A DNA stretch of 64,000 nt from Flavobacteriales bacterium (GTDB taxonomy: Bacteria > Bacteroidota > Bacteroidia > Flavobacteriales > UA16): positions 1-64,000 of the forward strand of contig JAOIQU010000001.1 in NCBI GenBank assembly GCA_028141885.1, in the 5' to 3' direction. The translations under genes were made by a program, and so were the position numbers. Below, piece after piece: positions 17,493 to 26,584 of the stretch. The notes below the pieces were generated by a model, which was not told where the DNA came from, did no database searches, and saw only the letters and a program-made list of their open reading frames with translations. Each line of letters begins with the position of its first letter. Position 1 is the stretch's first letter.

Positions 17493-20003
17493 TCAGAAAT
17501 CCACCTTGTAGAAGAAGATGGGCAAGAAGCCCAGCTGGTACTCCTCGCGCACAGAACTTTCGGAGGCGTCGTCCGGCGCGTAGGTCAGCTTCAACACGTT
17601 TTCAGTGCCGAGCACATTGACCCAGTCGATGCCCAGTTCATGGGTTGTCGACGGACGGTTCCACGTCAGGTTGGTCTTCAGGTCAAATCGGAAGTAGTCG
17701 TCGAATTGGAGGGTGTTGCGTGTGGCGTCGTCCCAAACAAGTTCGCGGAGCAGGTCGGACTGCGCTTCGTCGACCTCGCCGTACCAGCGGCCACCGACCA
17801 TGGTGCACTTGGCGCCGGTGACGAGGCTGAGGGAGGTGCCGAGCTGCCATTCCTTGCTGGCCAAGGCGTTCCAGGCATAGCGACCGTTGAAGTCGGTGTT
17901 GCGGTACTGGCCGTCGGCGCCGGTGTACTGGGCGTCGAACAAACTGCCCGTGAACAAGACGAACCAGCCGTCCCGGAAGGCGCGGGCAAGGGTGAGTTCA
18001 ACCCCGTAGTTGCGGCCCTGTCCCTCGTTCACCAACGAGTCTGGGAACAACCGCGAGAAGCCGCTCCCCGCATTGAGGATGGAGTAGCTGACGTTGTTGG
18101 CGCCCCAAGCTGTGGTGGTGTCCGCCACCGGCACGTCGTAGAGGTGCTGGAAATACGCCTCGGCTTTCATCGTCCACAGGTCGCCCAGTCGTCGCGTCAT
18201 GCTAACCACGCTGTGGACGCTCTTGGTGAAGTCCATGCTGGCATTGGGGGTCGGAAGCGGCGATCCGTCCTGGGGATACGGCGCGGGCGACGAGGCGTAG
18301 AGGTACGGCGTTTGCATTTGGCTGTGCAGGCCGGCACCGGCCGACCAAACCGTCCCTCCTGCCGTCACATGCTGCGCGCCCAATCGCGGCTCCGCAAAGG
18401 ACGTCGCACCGCTTCGCGTGTCGGCCATTGCGTGGAGGCCCGCTGTCAAGGTCCAAGCTTCCGACGGACGCCACTTCACTTGCGCGAACGGTTGCAGCAA
18501 GAGCGACGACATCTCCGCGTCCCAGCGCCGCCCAAAGGCACCCAGCGTCAATTGCTCTCCCCCCGACACCGTCGAGTCCGGCACCCAAACGAACGGCCGA
18601 ATGCTGTCGTTGAACGCCCACATGGTCGCATCTGCGTTGAGCCCAAACCGCAGCGTCGCCGTCCCTTTACTGGGCTCGAGTTTACGGTTGGCGTGTGCGG
18701 CCAAGGACACGCGGCGCTTGTCAAACAAGTACGCCATGAAGGGCTGCGTGGCCACGTTGGTGAACACGGTGTCGCCGCCCTGCACCGCGAGGTCGCGGGT
18801 GACGTATTCGTGCCGACTGTCCTGCCAATCGCCGCTGAACGCAAGCGTGGTCTTGACGTACGTCCGCTCGTTGACCGGCTTGGTGTAGGTCGCCCCGACA
18901 ATGCCCATGCCCGTTCTGAAGTATTGGTCGCGGTCGTTGTCGCCGTAGATGTTGCGCTCGGGCCGCACTTGGTCTGAGATCAGGATGTCCACGCTGCTGT
19001 TTCCACCCAAACCCCACAACGAGAACGCCCCACCGCCACGCGTGGGCACGTGAAGCTTGAAGGATCCATCTTGGTATTTGGGCACGGCGCTCGTGCCAAT
19101 GTCAATGCCAAGCGCGGAGAAAATCACCGCCGTGGAATACCGGTAGTTGACAAGCAAGCTGGAGCGCTTTTCGCGGTTCAATGGCCCCTCGGCGAGCACT
19201 TCGGTTCCGAGGAATCCAAGCTGCGCGCTGCCATGCCATTGGTCCTGGTTGCCGTTGCGCAGCCGCAGGTCAAACACCGCCGCCGTGCTGTTCCCAAACT
19301 CGGCCGGAAACGCCGCCGTGAAGAAGTCTGAGTTCGCCAGGGTCTTGTTGTTGACGATCGCCACCGGTCCCCCGCCCGTTCCCGGCACGGAAAAGTGGTT
19401 GGGGTTGGGCAGGTCGACGCCCTCCACGCGCCACAAGACGCCGTTGGGGCTGTTGCCCCGCACCACGATGTCGTTGCGCGAATCGTCCGCCCCTTGCACG
19501 CCGGCGAAGTTGCTCGCCATTCGGGCAGGGTCCCCTCGCGAACCCGCATACCGGTCGGTCTCTTCTACCGTGAACGCACGCGCGCTAACCGTAGCCATTT
19601 CATTCATCACCTCGCCCTCCTGCGTGGCCGTCACCTCCGCCGCTTCCATGGCCACCACGCTCTCTTGCAACTCCACACTCAGCACCACCGGACGGCCGCT
19701 AGTCACGACAATCCCATCCAGCACACGCGGCTCGTACCCGATGAAGGACACCTTCAAAGCATGTCGCCCCAGCGGCACATCAGCCAGCTCAAACCGCCCG
19801 TCGAGGTCGGCGGTCGTCACGTGCTCCGGAGAAGTCAACACTTGGACGGTCGCGCCCAAAAGCGGATAGCGCGCTTCGGCATCGACCACTGTGCCCGTCA
19901 CCGTGGCGGTTTGGGCCCAACTCCCCATGGAAAACGCCATCAACCACATTCCCATCGCCCACCCCAACTGGCAGCCCCTCTTCCACAAAACATTGAACTT
20001 CAT
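17493..20003 (-). CDS. TonB-dependent outer-membrane receptor with carboxypeptidase-like N-domain
   Basis: 836 residues. A signal segment (residues 10-30) ends SWAQ. Residues 35-115 are a CarboxypepD_reg-like beta-sandwich (TGTVVDAEARYPLLGATVQV, SFIGYEPR). The plug follows (NDIVVRGNSPNGVLWRVEGV, NPNHFSVPGTGGGP), then a 22-strand barrel ending in Phe (FYKVDF). It imports an unidentified large substrate using TonB energy. There is no SusD partner or neighbouring operon, so the substrate cannot be inferred. TACTTTG lies 5 bp before the ATG and may be its -7 element. Confidence 0.85.
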   Translation of the reverse strand: MKFNVLWKRGCQLGWAMGMWLMAFSMGSWAQTATVTGTVVDAEARYPLLGATVQVLTSPEHVTTADLDGRFELADVPLGRHALKVSFIGYEPRVLDGIVVTSGRPVVLSVELQESVVAMEAAEVTATQEGEVMNEMATVSARAFTVEETDRYAGSRGDPARMASNFAGVQGADDSRNDIVVRGNSPNGVLWRVEGVDLPNPNHFSVPGTGGGPVAIVNNKTLANSDFFTAAFPAEFGNSTAAVFDLRLRNGNQDQWHGSAQLGFLGTEVLAEGPLNREKRSSLLVNYRYSTAVIFSALGIDIGTSAVPKYQDGSFKLHVPTRGGGAFSLWGLGGNSSVDILISDQVRPERNIYGDNDRDQYFRTGMGIVGATYTKPVNERTYVKTTLAFSGDWQDSRHEYVTRDLAVQGGDTVFTNVATQPFMAYLFDKRRVSLAAHANRKLEPSKGTATLRFGLNADATMWAFNDSIRPFVWVPDSTVSGGEQLTLGAFGRRWDAEMSSLLLQPFAQVKWRPSEAWTLTAGLHAMADTRSGATSFAEPRLGAQHVTAGGTVWSAGAGLHSQMQTPYLYASSPAPYPQDGSPLPTPNASMDFTKSVHSVVSMTRRLGDLWTMKAEAYFQHLYDVPVADTTTAWGANNVSYSILNAGSGFSRLFPDSLVNEGQGRNYGVELTLARAFRDGWFVLFTGSLFDAQYTGADGQYRNTDFNGRYAWNALASKEWQLGTSLSLVTGAKCTMVGGRWYGEVDEAQSDLLRELVWDDATRNTLQFDDYFRFDLKTNLTWNRPSTTHELGIDWVNVLGTENVLKLTYAPDDASESSVREEYQLGFLPIFFYKVDF

Positions 20004-20144
20004 GCGGCCAAAGTAGGCAATCCCTCCATCATGACTTCGCTCGGCAAGCGGTTGTCAATGAGGGAAATGCAACCCAGGACCAGGTCGCGTGACATGGGTC
20101 AGCGAAAGCCATTTGACAAGGCCTTCAGTTGCGAAAACCGTGCC

Positions 20145-20234
20145 TCACGCCCCCGCTTGGAGCGCCACAACCAAGAGGGTTGCGACCACCGCAAGTGCGA
20201 GCAAGGTGGGCTTGATGGAGTGTGAAAAGTCCAT
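20145..20234 (-). CDS. Possible 29-residue hydrophobic peptide
   Basis: ATG at 20234 to TGA at 20145. After MDFSHSIKPT a run of about 17 hydrophobic residues follows (LLALAVVATLLVVALQAG). It could be a membrane microprotein or a chance frame; no homology or ribosome site is visible. The 313-bp gap 20004-20316 otherwise holds only the two DnaA-box-like sites. Confidence 0.25.
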   Translation of the reverse strand: MDFSHSIKPTLLALAVVATLLVVALQAGA

Positions 20235-20272
20235 GACACAAACGTCGCCGTCGTTCTCACGCGTTTTGGACC

Positions 20273-20293
20273 TTATCCACAAACTTATTCACA
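20273..20293 (+). promoter_or_regulatory. Two DnaA-box-like 9-mers
   Basis: TTATCCACA at 20273-20281 is the perfect bacterial DnaA box, and TTATTCACA at 20285-20293 differs by one base. They are in the same orientation and start 12 bp apart in an intergenic gap. Two boxes alone do not make an origin; DnaA-controlled transcription of a neighbouring gene is an alternative. Confidence 0.4.
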
Positions 20294-20316
20294 ACGGATT
20301 GGTGGTGTGAGCGCGC

Positions 20317-20538
20317 TCAATTTTCTCGCCGCACCTGACTCGCCGCCGCCAGCCAATCTTCCCAGGACGCTCCAGTCATCGGCACGCCAGCTTCAATCAG
20401 CTCCTCCACTGCCGCGGGGTTCAGCGGCGAGGACGCGAGATCGACGACCCGCATTTGGGCGGCGTCGCGCAAAGTCTGCACCACCTGATCGGCGGCCGTT
20501 TGGCCTCCTTTCCAACAAGCTTGGACAGTGCGTTTCAC
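20317..20538 (-). CDS. Small soluble protein, unknown
   Basis: 73 residues from the ATG at 20538. The sequence is helical and soluble with a basic start (MKRTVQACWKGG) and acidic middle (VEELIEAGVP). No family was recognised. It lies alone between the TonB receptor and the lipoprotein gene, and reading-frame length is the main support. It could be a spurious frame. Confidence 0.4.
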   Translation of the reverse strand: MKRTVQACWKGGQTAADQVVQTLRDAAQMRVVDLASSPLNPAAVEELIEAGVPMTGASWEDWLAAASQVRREN

Positions 20539-20619
20539 AGGGAGAAGTTAGGTCAGGCACAAAAGATGGACATCTCAAGGCGAGAACCCCACCAAACCCA
20601 TCGGGTTTATTGCCTCAAT

Positions 20620-20636
20620 GTTAACCCAGGGTTAAC
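20620..20636. promoter_or_regulatory. Perfect palindrome upstream of the lipoprotein gene
   Basis: GTTAACCC-A-GGGTTAAC is an exact inverted repeat with 8-bp arms around one base, 97 bp before the ATG at 20734. This is a typical operator shape. No regulator gene is adjacent, so the binding protein is unknown. Confidence 0.4.
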
Positions 20637-20733
20637 CAACGTGTCTAAAGTGGCCAATCGGCCGAGGATTTGAAATGAATGGTGTAGGTTGCCGCGAATT
20701 CGATTTCAAATCACCTTAAATCAAACCCTTACG

Positions 20734-21855
20734 ATGAACCGTTTGACATTCTGCGCAGCCGTGGCTGCCGCACTCATGGTCGGCTGCACGCCAGCCCCCA
20801 TCACCGAGCAAGAAGTCACTGACTTTCTCGAAAACTTCACCGCATCCCAAAACCAAGGCGAGGCCTCCATCGAGCCCTTCAAGGCCGGTTTGGGCGAGGA
20901 CTTCATGTTCTTTGGCCCTGCCGTGGATTCAGCCCAAACCATGAACCGCGACAACATCGCCGCCGACTGGTTTGACAGCGACACCACGACGACCGCCGTC
21001 CACCACATCGAGATCTATGGCGAGAACGCCAGCGTCTTTGGCGTCAGCACCGACGACTATGGACTCTTCACCGACAACAGCAAATACCACGGTATTGTCG
21101 GCCGAGAAAATGGGAAATTGGTGTGGAAGCGCTGGTTTGGCGTGAACGACTGGCGCACGTCCACCTCCATGATGCAACCGCGCACAGAGAGCGACGAGGC
21201 CCGCGGAAAGTACTGGGACATGTACCGCGCCATCATGCGTAACGACTTTGCAGCGGCGTCGTTGCACGCCGACACCGCCTTGGCTGCGGACGACCAACTC
21301 GCCCTCGCTTACCTCGCCAAGATGATCGAGGCTGCATGGATCACGGGAAGCGCAGAGGATTACCGCGCCGCCTACGACGCTGCCACTGAGCTCGTGGCTG
21401 AAGACGACTACGCCGCCAAGTACACCATCGAAGCCATGGGCCTCAGTGGTGACGAGCGCATCGCCGCAGCAGGCAAAGCCCTGATGCACTGCCCACACGA
21501 CCCCTTGCTCATTGCATGGACCGCGTTTTGGTTGGGAGACGACACCGACCAGTCCATCCAAATGATCAAGCGAGGCATGAAGCGCTGGCCCTACATGGCA
21601 GCCTTCCACAACTTGATGGGCTACCGCCTAATGCAAAAGGAAGACATGGAAGGTGCTTTGGCCCACTTCCAACTCCAAACCCGCCTCCTCCCCGACGCCG
21701 CCAACCCATGGGACTCCCTCGGTGATTACTACGTCGAAGCTGGCAACACGGAAGAAGCTCGCAAGGCGTTCGAGAAGGCCCTCGAAATCGACCCTTCATT
21801 CAGCGCGTCACAACGCAAGCTTGACGAACTCAACAACCCAAGCGAAGCGTCTTGA
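20734..21855 (+). CDS. Lipoprotein with NTF2-like N-domain and TPR C-domain
   Basis: 373 residues from the ATG at 20734. The lipobox LMVGC gives a lipidated Cys at about residue 18. Residues 25-140 resemble an NTF2/SnoaL-like fold (EDFMFFGPAVDSAQTMNRDNIAADW). Residues 150-365 are helical repeats, with clear TPR units near the end (NPWDSLGDYYVEAGNTEEARKAFEKALEIDP split over two helices). It is probably an outer-membrane or periplasmic scaffold. No partner is indicated by neighbours. A palindrome lies 97 bp upstream. Confidence 0.68.
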   Translation: MNRLTFCAAVAAALMVGCTPAPITEQEVTDFLENFTASQNQGEASIEPFKAGLGEDFMFFGPAVDSAQTMNRDNIAADWFDSDTTTTAVHHIEIYGENASVFGVSTDDYGLFTDNSKYHGIVGRENGKLVWKRWFGVNDWRTSTSMMQPRTESDEARGKYWDMYRAIMRNDFAAASLHADTALAADDQLALAYLAKMIEAAWITGSAEDYRAAYDAATELVAEDDYAAKYTIEAMGLSGDERIAAAGKALMHCPHDPLLIAWTAFWLGDDTDQSIQMIKRGMKRWPYMAAFHNLMGYRLMQKEDMEGALAHFQLQTRLLPDAANPWDSLGDYYVEAGNTEEARKAFEKALEIDPSFSASQRKLDELNNPSEAS

Positions 21856-21901
21856 TTGTCCCTTTCGCTTGGGATGCATGATTTTGTGCATTGACCCAAA
21901 C

Positions 21902-21941
21902 AAAACGCCCAAGGCCATCCGGGTCTTGGGCGTTTTCTTTT
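21902..21941. terminator. Bidirectional terminator between converging genes
   Basis: AAACGCCCAAG pairs with CTTGGGCGTTT around a 10-base loop, with T runs at the end on both strands. It serves the lipoprotein gene (+) and the T9SS gene ending at 21985 (-). Confidence 0.88.
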
Positions 21942-21984
21942 CCGTTGAACGAGCGCAAACTCGAAGCGTGCGACAACCAACTCA

Positions 21985-24163
21985 TCATCGGCCGCTGGCG
22001 ACCATGACGCGGCGGGTGGCCTTGCCCCAGGTGCCTTCGAAGGTGGCGAAGTACACGCCGCTGGCGAGGTCGCTGACGTCGACCGTGGCATCGCTTTGGA
22101 GAGCGCGGGTGCGGACGGTTTGGCCTGACATGCTGGTCATGGTGAAGGTCATCGCGCCATGGGCCTCCCCACGGAATTGGATGCGCAACACATCTTGGAC
22201 TGGCGACGGGTACATCTCGATGCCCCATTGCGTCAGGGCATCGATGCCGCTCGGCGCGGGAATCTCACCCTCGCAACCGCAGTCCTCCGTCACCTCGTCG
22301 TTGACCGTTTCAGGGTCGTTGTCGTCGCAATCGTCTCCAGGGTAAATGCAGCTCGTGTCCGGGATGGTCGCCTCAGGATTGAAGTTGCACGAGAAGTCCT
22401 GCATGCACCCTTCCAAATCAAGTTCGTCGCAGATGTCGTTGTTGTTTTCGTCGTTGATGCATTCGCCGTCACAGTCGTAGTACTGCTCTGGGTATTCGCA
22501 CGAACCGTCGTCCATGAGGTCTGCGGAGACAAAGTTGCACGCTTCCGGATCGCTGCACCCAAACTCCTCGGTGTCACAAATGCCGTTCTCGTTGTTGTCC
22601 GAGGTGCACGTTCCACCACAGACACCGATGGCATCCAACTGGTTGCCGTTGCAATCGCAATCGCCCTCTGGAACGTCGAAACAGCCGCATTGGTAAACTT
22701 CACCTGCACCGTTGCACACCCCACAAACGTCAAGGATGCAGTCGTCCAGATTGAAGCAATAGTCCTCTGAATCAAACGACAATGTTTCCGTGAAAGAACT
22801 CTGACCAACAGGTCTGATTCTCAGCACAAATTGGCCTGAGATTTCTCCGGCTGTGGTAATCTGCATGAGCAGCACCCGCAGGTCGTCCCCCGCAAACCCT
22901 GGATGGCTCCCCACCTCATCAAGGCCTGGGTAGGAAAAATAACACGAACCGTTCCCCGCATCGATCAAAAGGTTGTTTCCACCGCCCGGTTCAAATTCCA
23001 CACGCGGATCTTCGATGGTCCAACCAAGTTCACTGGGAAAGGGTCCAGACTCCGCGTCATCTGCGCCGATGGTCAGAAAGCTGTCGTAGGCCAAATTGGG
23101 ATAAAGCGCAATGGAATCGGCAACCAATCCAGAAGGGTTCCAAGAAGGGTTGGCAGGATGGTTGTACCACGTCCCAGAAGACGAGGCAATCTCCAGAACA
23201 CCGGTGCCCCCCCCCAGAGATCGCCTCAAGGAAGTCTGCCTCACTTTCACACCCCAAAGACACACGGTACGTCACCATGCCATCAAGTTCACCATCCGTG
23301 TGGACCATCACCTCTTCAATGTCAATCCAGTATCCTGGAGGAGGAATGCACTCGTCGCAAATGCCGTCCGCATCTGCGTCAACTGCGCAGTTGCCATCGC
23401 AAACCCCCAAGGCATCAGCATCATAACACCCACATTCGTAAATCTCACCAGGACCGTTGCACACCCCACAAGCGTCATACTCACCCACACAAGGGTCGAC
23501 TTCATCACAGATGTCATCGCCGTCTTCATCATTGATGCATTGCCCATCACAATCGTATCCTGGGCCAAACAAGTCTTCTGGATACTCACACACTTCGAGA
23601 AGCGCGTTGGTTATCTCGTCCTCAGGCACGTAGTTGCATGCATCCGGATCCGGACACTCACCCAAGCATTCGCCTTCAATGGTGAACTCAATGTTGTAAT
23701 TCACATTTGTGGAGAAGTCGTAGCCGTTCAGAATGGTGATGGTCCACTCCCCAGACCCAGACAAGTTTCCTTGCGACACATCGATGACAGCGGAAAACGT
23801 GCTGCCATTCCCGGTTTCCCAGTCATCTGGCCAAGGTGCAGCACCTGCACCGGTGCCTAAATCCGTGCATCCATTGGTGGGCAATCCTGCGCTGTAACCA
23901 CCCCAAACAACACAAGAACCATCTGGGGCAGTGAGGTACACCATGAGGTCGGCTGCCCACGCACCACCACCACCTGACCATGACGTCATGTTCACAGAAA
24001 CATTCTGAGCACCAACCGCAAAATTTCCTGTTGCACTTGAGGACTGACTTGCATTCAAGACGTCGGAGATGGAAATGGTCCCTGAGCACTGGGCTAAGGA
24101 TTGAGACGGAAGGCTCAGCCAAGCACAAAGGGCTGTGGCCACGAGGAGTCGAAGGGAATTCAT
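21985..24163 (-). pseudogene. T9SS-exported Cys-rich protein, frameshifted at a C9/G9 run
   Basis: Two overlapping frames together encode one protein of about 725 residues. The first runs from the ATG at 24163 (signal peptide ending SLAQ) through a P-domain-like beta-sandwich, then Cys/Asp-rich modules (PDACNY, CDGQCINDEDGDDICD, DACGVCNGPGEIYECGCYD) to DFLEAISGGG. The second resumes GVLEIASSSGTWYNHPANP and ends in a type A T9SS sorting domain (MYPSPVQDVLRI ... GKATRRVMV). The break is at nine C (23207-23215 on the plus strand); removing one base restores the frame. The paralogue at 24251 is intact across the same point. It is either a sequencing error, a true mutation or phase variation. Confidence 0.8.
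23207..23215. repeat. Homopolymer run of nine C inside a coding region
   Basis: Nine consecutive C (G on the coding strand) sit exactly where the reading frame of the T9SS gene breaks. Eight would keep the frame open. Confidence 0.9.
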
Positions 24164-24191
24164 TCTGAACAGTTTGGTTTGTGAACTTAAC

Positions 24192-24228
24192 AAAAAACCC
24201 CGCACGACCTGTGAAGACGCGCGGGGTT
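24192..24228 (-). terminator. Intrinsic terminator after the gene ending at 24251
   Basis: On the minus strand AACCCCGC pairs with GCGGGGTT around a loop of about 20 bases, followed by a T run. It lies 23 bp past the stop. Confidence 0.82.
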
Positions 24229-24250
24229 GTTCAAATGTTGCGAGGCACCG

Positions 24251-26500
24251 TCAATGACCGGTCAGCATGACGCGGCGCGTGGCCTTGCCGAGCGGACTCG
24301 TGACGTGCAGGAGATACGCGCCGGCTGGCAAATGTCCGAGGTACCACTGGAACGAGCCCTGGGTGGAGGGACGCGCGGTGGCTACGGTTTGACCTGACAT
24401 GGACACTAGGGTCAGTTCGACGGTCGCGCGGTCAAAAGGGTCCGGAAAGACGACCGTGAGTCGATCGGAGGCGGGGTTGGGATGGACCGTCAACGTGGGC
24501 CAAACCACATTGAAGATGCCGTCCACCGAGGCGGAATCCACACATTCGCACGCCGCGTTGAGCACGTCAACCAAGGTGAGCGGGTCGCCGTCGTCGCATG
24601 AATCACCAGGGAACGTGCACGTGCTGTCAGCCTCGGTGGCCGTGTCGATGAAGTTGCAGGCCGTGGAGTCCGTGCAGCCCAGGACTTCCAATTCGTCGCA
24701 CACGCCGTCGAGGTCAGTGTCGTTGAGGCAGACGCCGTTGCAGTCGTAAAACAATTCCGGGTACGTGCAGGAGCCGTCATTCTCAGTGGCGAGCTCGTCA
24801 AAGTTGCACGCGTCCGCATCGTTGCAACCCAGCACTTCTTCCGTGTCGCACACCCCGTCCATGTCCGAATCCACCTCGCAGTCACCCCCGCACACCCCAA
24901 TGACATCGAGCTGGTTACCTTCGCAATCGCAGTCGCCTTCAGGGATGTCGCTGCAGCCGCACTCGTAGACCTCCCCTGGGCCGTTGCACACGCCACAGGC
25001 GTCGTACTCCCCGACGCACGGATCGAGGTTGTAGCAGACAGAGGCAGAGCTGTATGACAAGACCAAATCCAAAGGCGAATCAAGCATCGCCTCTGGCAAG
25101 ATGCGGATGTTAATTTGGCCTGAGATGTCCCCTTCTGTGGTCATTTGGATGATCAGCACACGATGGTCGCCACCGGCAAATCCCGGATGGTTGAAATCCA
25201 TTTCGTCCGAGGGGGTGCTCAAGAGCATGTAACCGGTTTCGCTGACCATGACGTTTTGGCCTCCGGAGGGAAGGAATTCCGCAGCGGCAAGATTCCACCC
25301 AAAGAACCCCGCTGGCGCCACGTCGGCAGCGCCGTCTTCCACCCCAATGGTCAAGAAGCTGTCGTAGGCCAACTCCGGATGCGCGGCCACCGAATCGGCC
25401 AGGATGCCCAACGGCCTCCAGTCGTCGTTGGCTGGGTGGTTGTACCACGAACCAGACGTCGCGTTCAATGTCAACGGCGAATCCGCAAAGGCTGCGACTT
25501 GACGCAAAAAGTCCGTCGAATCTGGACAGACCAAACTCACCCGGTACGTCGTCATGCCGGCCAACACCCCGGTGTCGTGCACCGCCACCACATCCACCTC
25601 AAGCCAGTGCCCTTGGGGCTCGACGCATTCATCACAAATGCCATCGCCGTCCGCATCGGCCGCACACTCGCCCCCGCACACCCCAAAGGCGTCGGGCTGG
25701 CTGCCGAAGCAATCGCAATCGCCTGCAGGTTGGTCAAAACAGCCGCAATTGTATATCTCCCCGGGACCGTTGCACACCCCGCAAGCATCCTCTACGCCCA
25801 CACAGGGATCGACGAGGTCACAGATGCCATCGCCGTCCACATCGTCGATGCAGTTGCCGTCGCAGTCGTAGCCCGCGCCGAACAAGTCTTCCGCATACAC
25901 ACAAGCTTCCGCCAAGGGGTGCTGCGCGGCGGCATCGTAGTTGCAGGCCGCAGGCTGGTCGCAATCGGCACTGCACACTCCGTGCAAGATGATTTCGTAG
26001 GACCAATCCGAGGGAGGTGCCACCGTGTAGCCGTTGGCGATGGTGACCGCCCACTCCCCTGTTCCTGCCAATGTGTTGAAGGCGGTCGTGTCGAGGGTTG
26101 CGGAAAACGCATCGTCCAAAAATGGCGTCTCCTCCCAACCCTGTGGCCACGGACCGTTGCCAACTCCTGCCAAGACCAGTTGCGTGCCCAAATCGGCGCA
26201 CCCCGCATCTGGAATCAAATTCCATCCTCCCCAAACCACACAGTTGCCAACCGGGTCCGTCACGGTCACCATCAAATCCGAGGGCCAACCGCCGGAGCCC
26301 AACACGTTGCTCAAATTCACGGTGACCGAATCGAGCGGACCTTCCGCATCCATAATCGAGGTGGTTTCCGTGTACGATTGCCCGCCGTTCAAAGGCACTG
26401 CAATCGAAAGCGTGTCGGCGCATTGTGCAAAGGCCTGCAACGCACCAAGCCCCAACACCAGGGCCATAAAACAGGACAAGAGGTTTGGCTTCGTTCTCAT
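24251..26500 (-). CDS. T9SS-exported Cys-rich multidomain protein
   Basis: 749 residues from the ATG at 26500; signal peptide to AFAQ (residue 25). Residues 26-165 form a P-domain-like beta-sandwich (GGWPSDLMVTVTDPVGNCVVWGG, GTGEWAVTIANGY). Next are Asp/Cys modules that look like calcium loops (CDGNCIDDVDGDGICD, DACGVCNGPGEIYNCGC), a middle domain with SGSWYNHPAND and LAYDSFLTIG, more GC.DADACNF modules, and a C-terminal type A sorting domain (VHPNPASDRLTV ... GKATRRVMLTG). The protein is delivered to the cell surface or medium through T9SS. It is a paralogue of the frameshifted neighbour. Adhesion is a guess. Confidence 0.8.
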   Translation of the reverse strand: MRTKPNLLSCFMALVLGLGALQAFAQCADTLSIAVPLNGGQSYTETTSIMDAEGPLDSVTVNLSNVLGSGGWPSDLMVTVTDPVGNCVVWGGWNLIPDAGCADLGTQLVLAGVGNGPWPQGWEETPFLDDAFSATLDTTAFNTLAGTGEWAVTIANGYTVAPPSDWSYEIILHGVCSADCDQPAACNYDAAAQHPLAEACVYAEDLFGAGYDCDGNCIDDVDGDGICDLVDPCVGVEDACGVCNGPGEIYNCGCFDQPAGDCDCFGSQPDAFGVCGGECAADADGDGICDECVEPQGHWLEVDVVAVHDTGVLAGMTTYRVSLVCPDSTDFLRQVAAFADSPLTLNATSGSWYNHPANDDWRPLGILADSVAAHPELAYDSFLTIGVEDGAADVAPAGFFGWNLAAAEFLPSGGQNVMVSETGYMLLSTPSDEMDFNHPGFAGGDHRVLIIQMTTEGDISGQINIRILPEAMLDSPLDLVLSYSSASVCYNLDPCVGEYDACGVCNGPGEVYECGCSDIPEGDCDCEGNQLDVIGVCGGDCEVDSDMDGVCDTEEVLGCNDADACNFDELATENDGSCTYPELFYDCNGVCLNDTDLDGVCDELEVLGCTDSTACNFIDTATEADSTCTFPGDSCDDGDPLTLVDVLNAACECVDSASVDGIFNVVWPTLTVHPNPASDRLTVVFPDPFDRATVELTLVSMSGQTVATARPSTQGSFQWYLGHLPAGAYLLHVTSPLGKATRRVMLTGH

Positions 26501-26524
26501 GCAGGTAAGTTCGAAAAAGTGCAT

Positions 26525-26562
26525 GAAAAAACCCCACACAAGCCAAAGACTTGTGCAGGGTT
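26525..26562 (-). terminator. Intrinsic terminator after the gene ending at 26585
   Basis: On the minus strand AACCCTGCACAAG pairs with CTTGTGTGGGGTT, with one mismatch or wobble, around a 7-base loop and is followed by a T run. It lies 23 bp past the stop. Confidence 0.85.
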
Positions 26563-26584
26563 CTTGAAACGTTCAATGGGTCGT

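Noticed and set aside
17361..18977. Plus-strand open frame of 538 codons opposite the TonB receptor
   Set aside because: It is the antisense shadow of a clear receptor gene; its composition (Arg/Gly/Val/His-rich, no motifs) is what high-GC antisense frames give.
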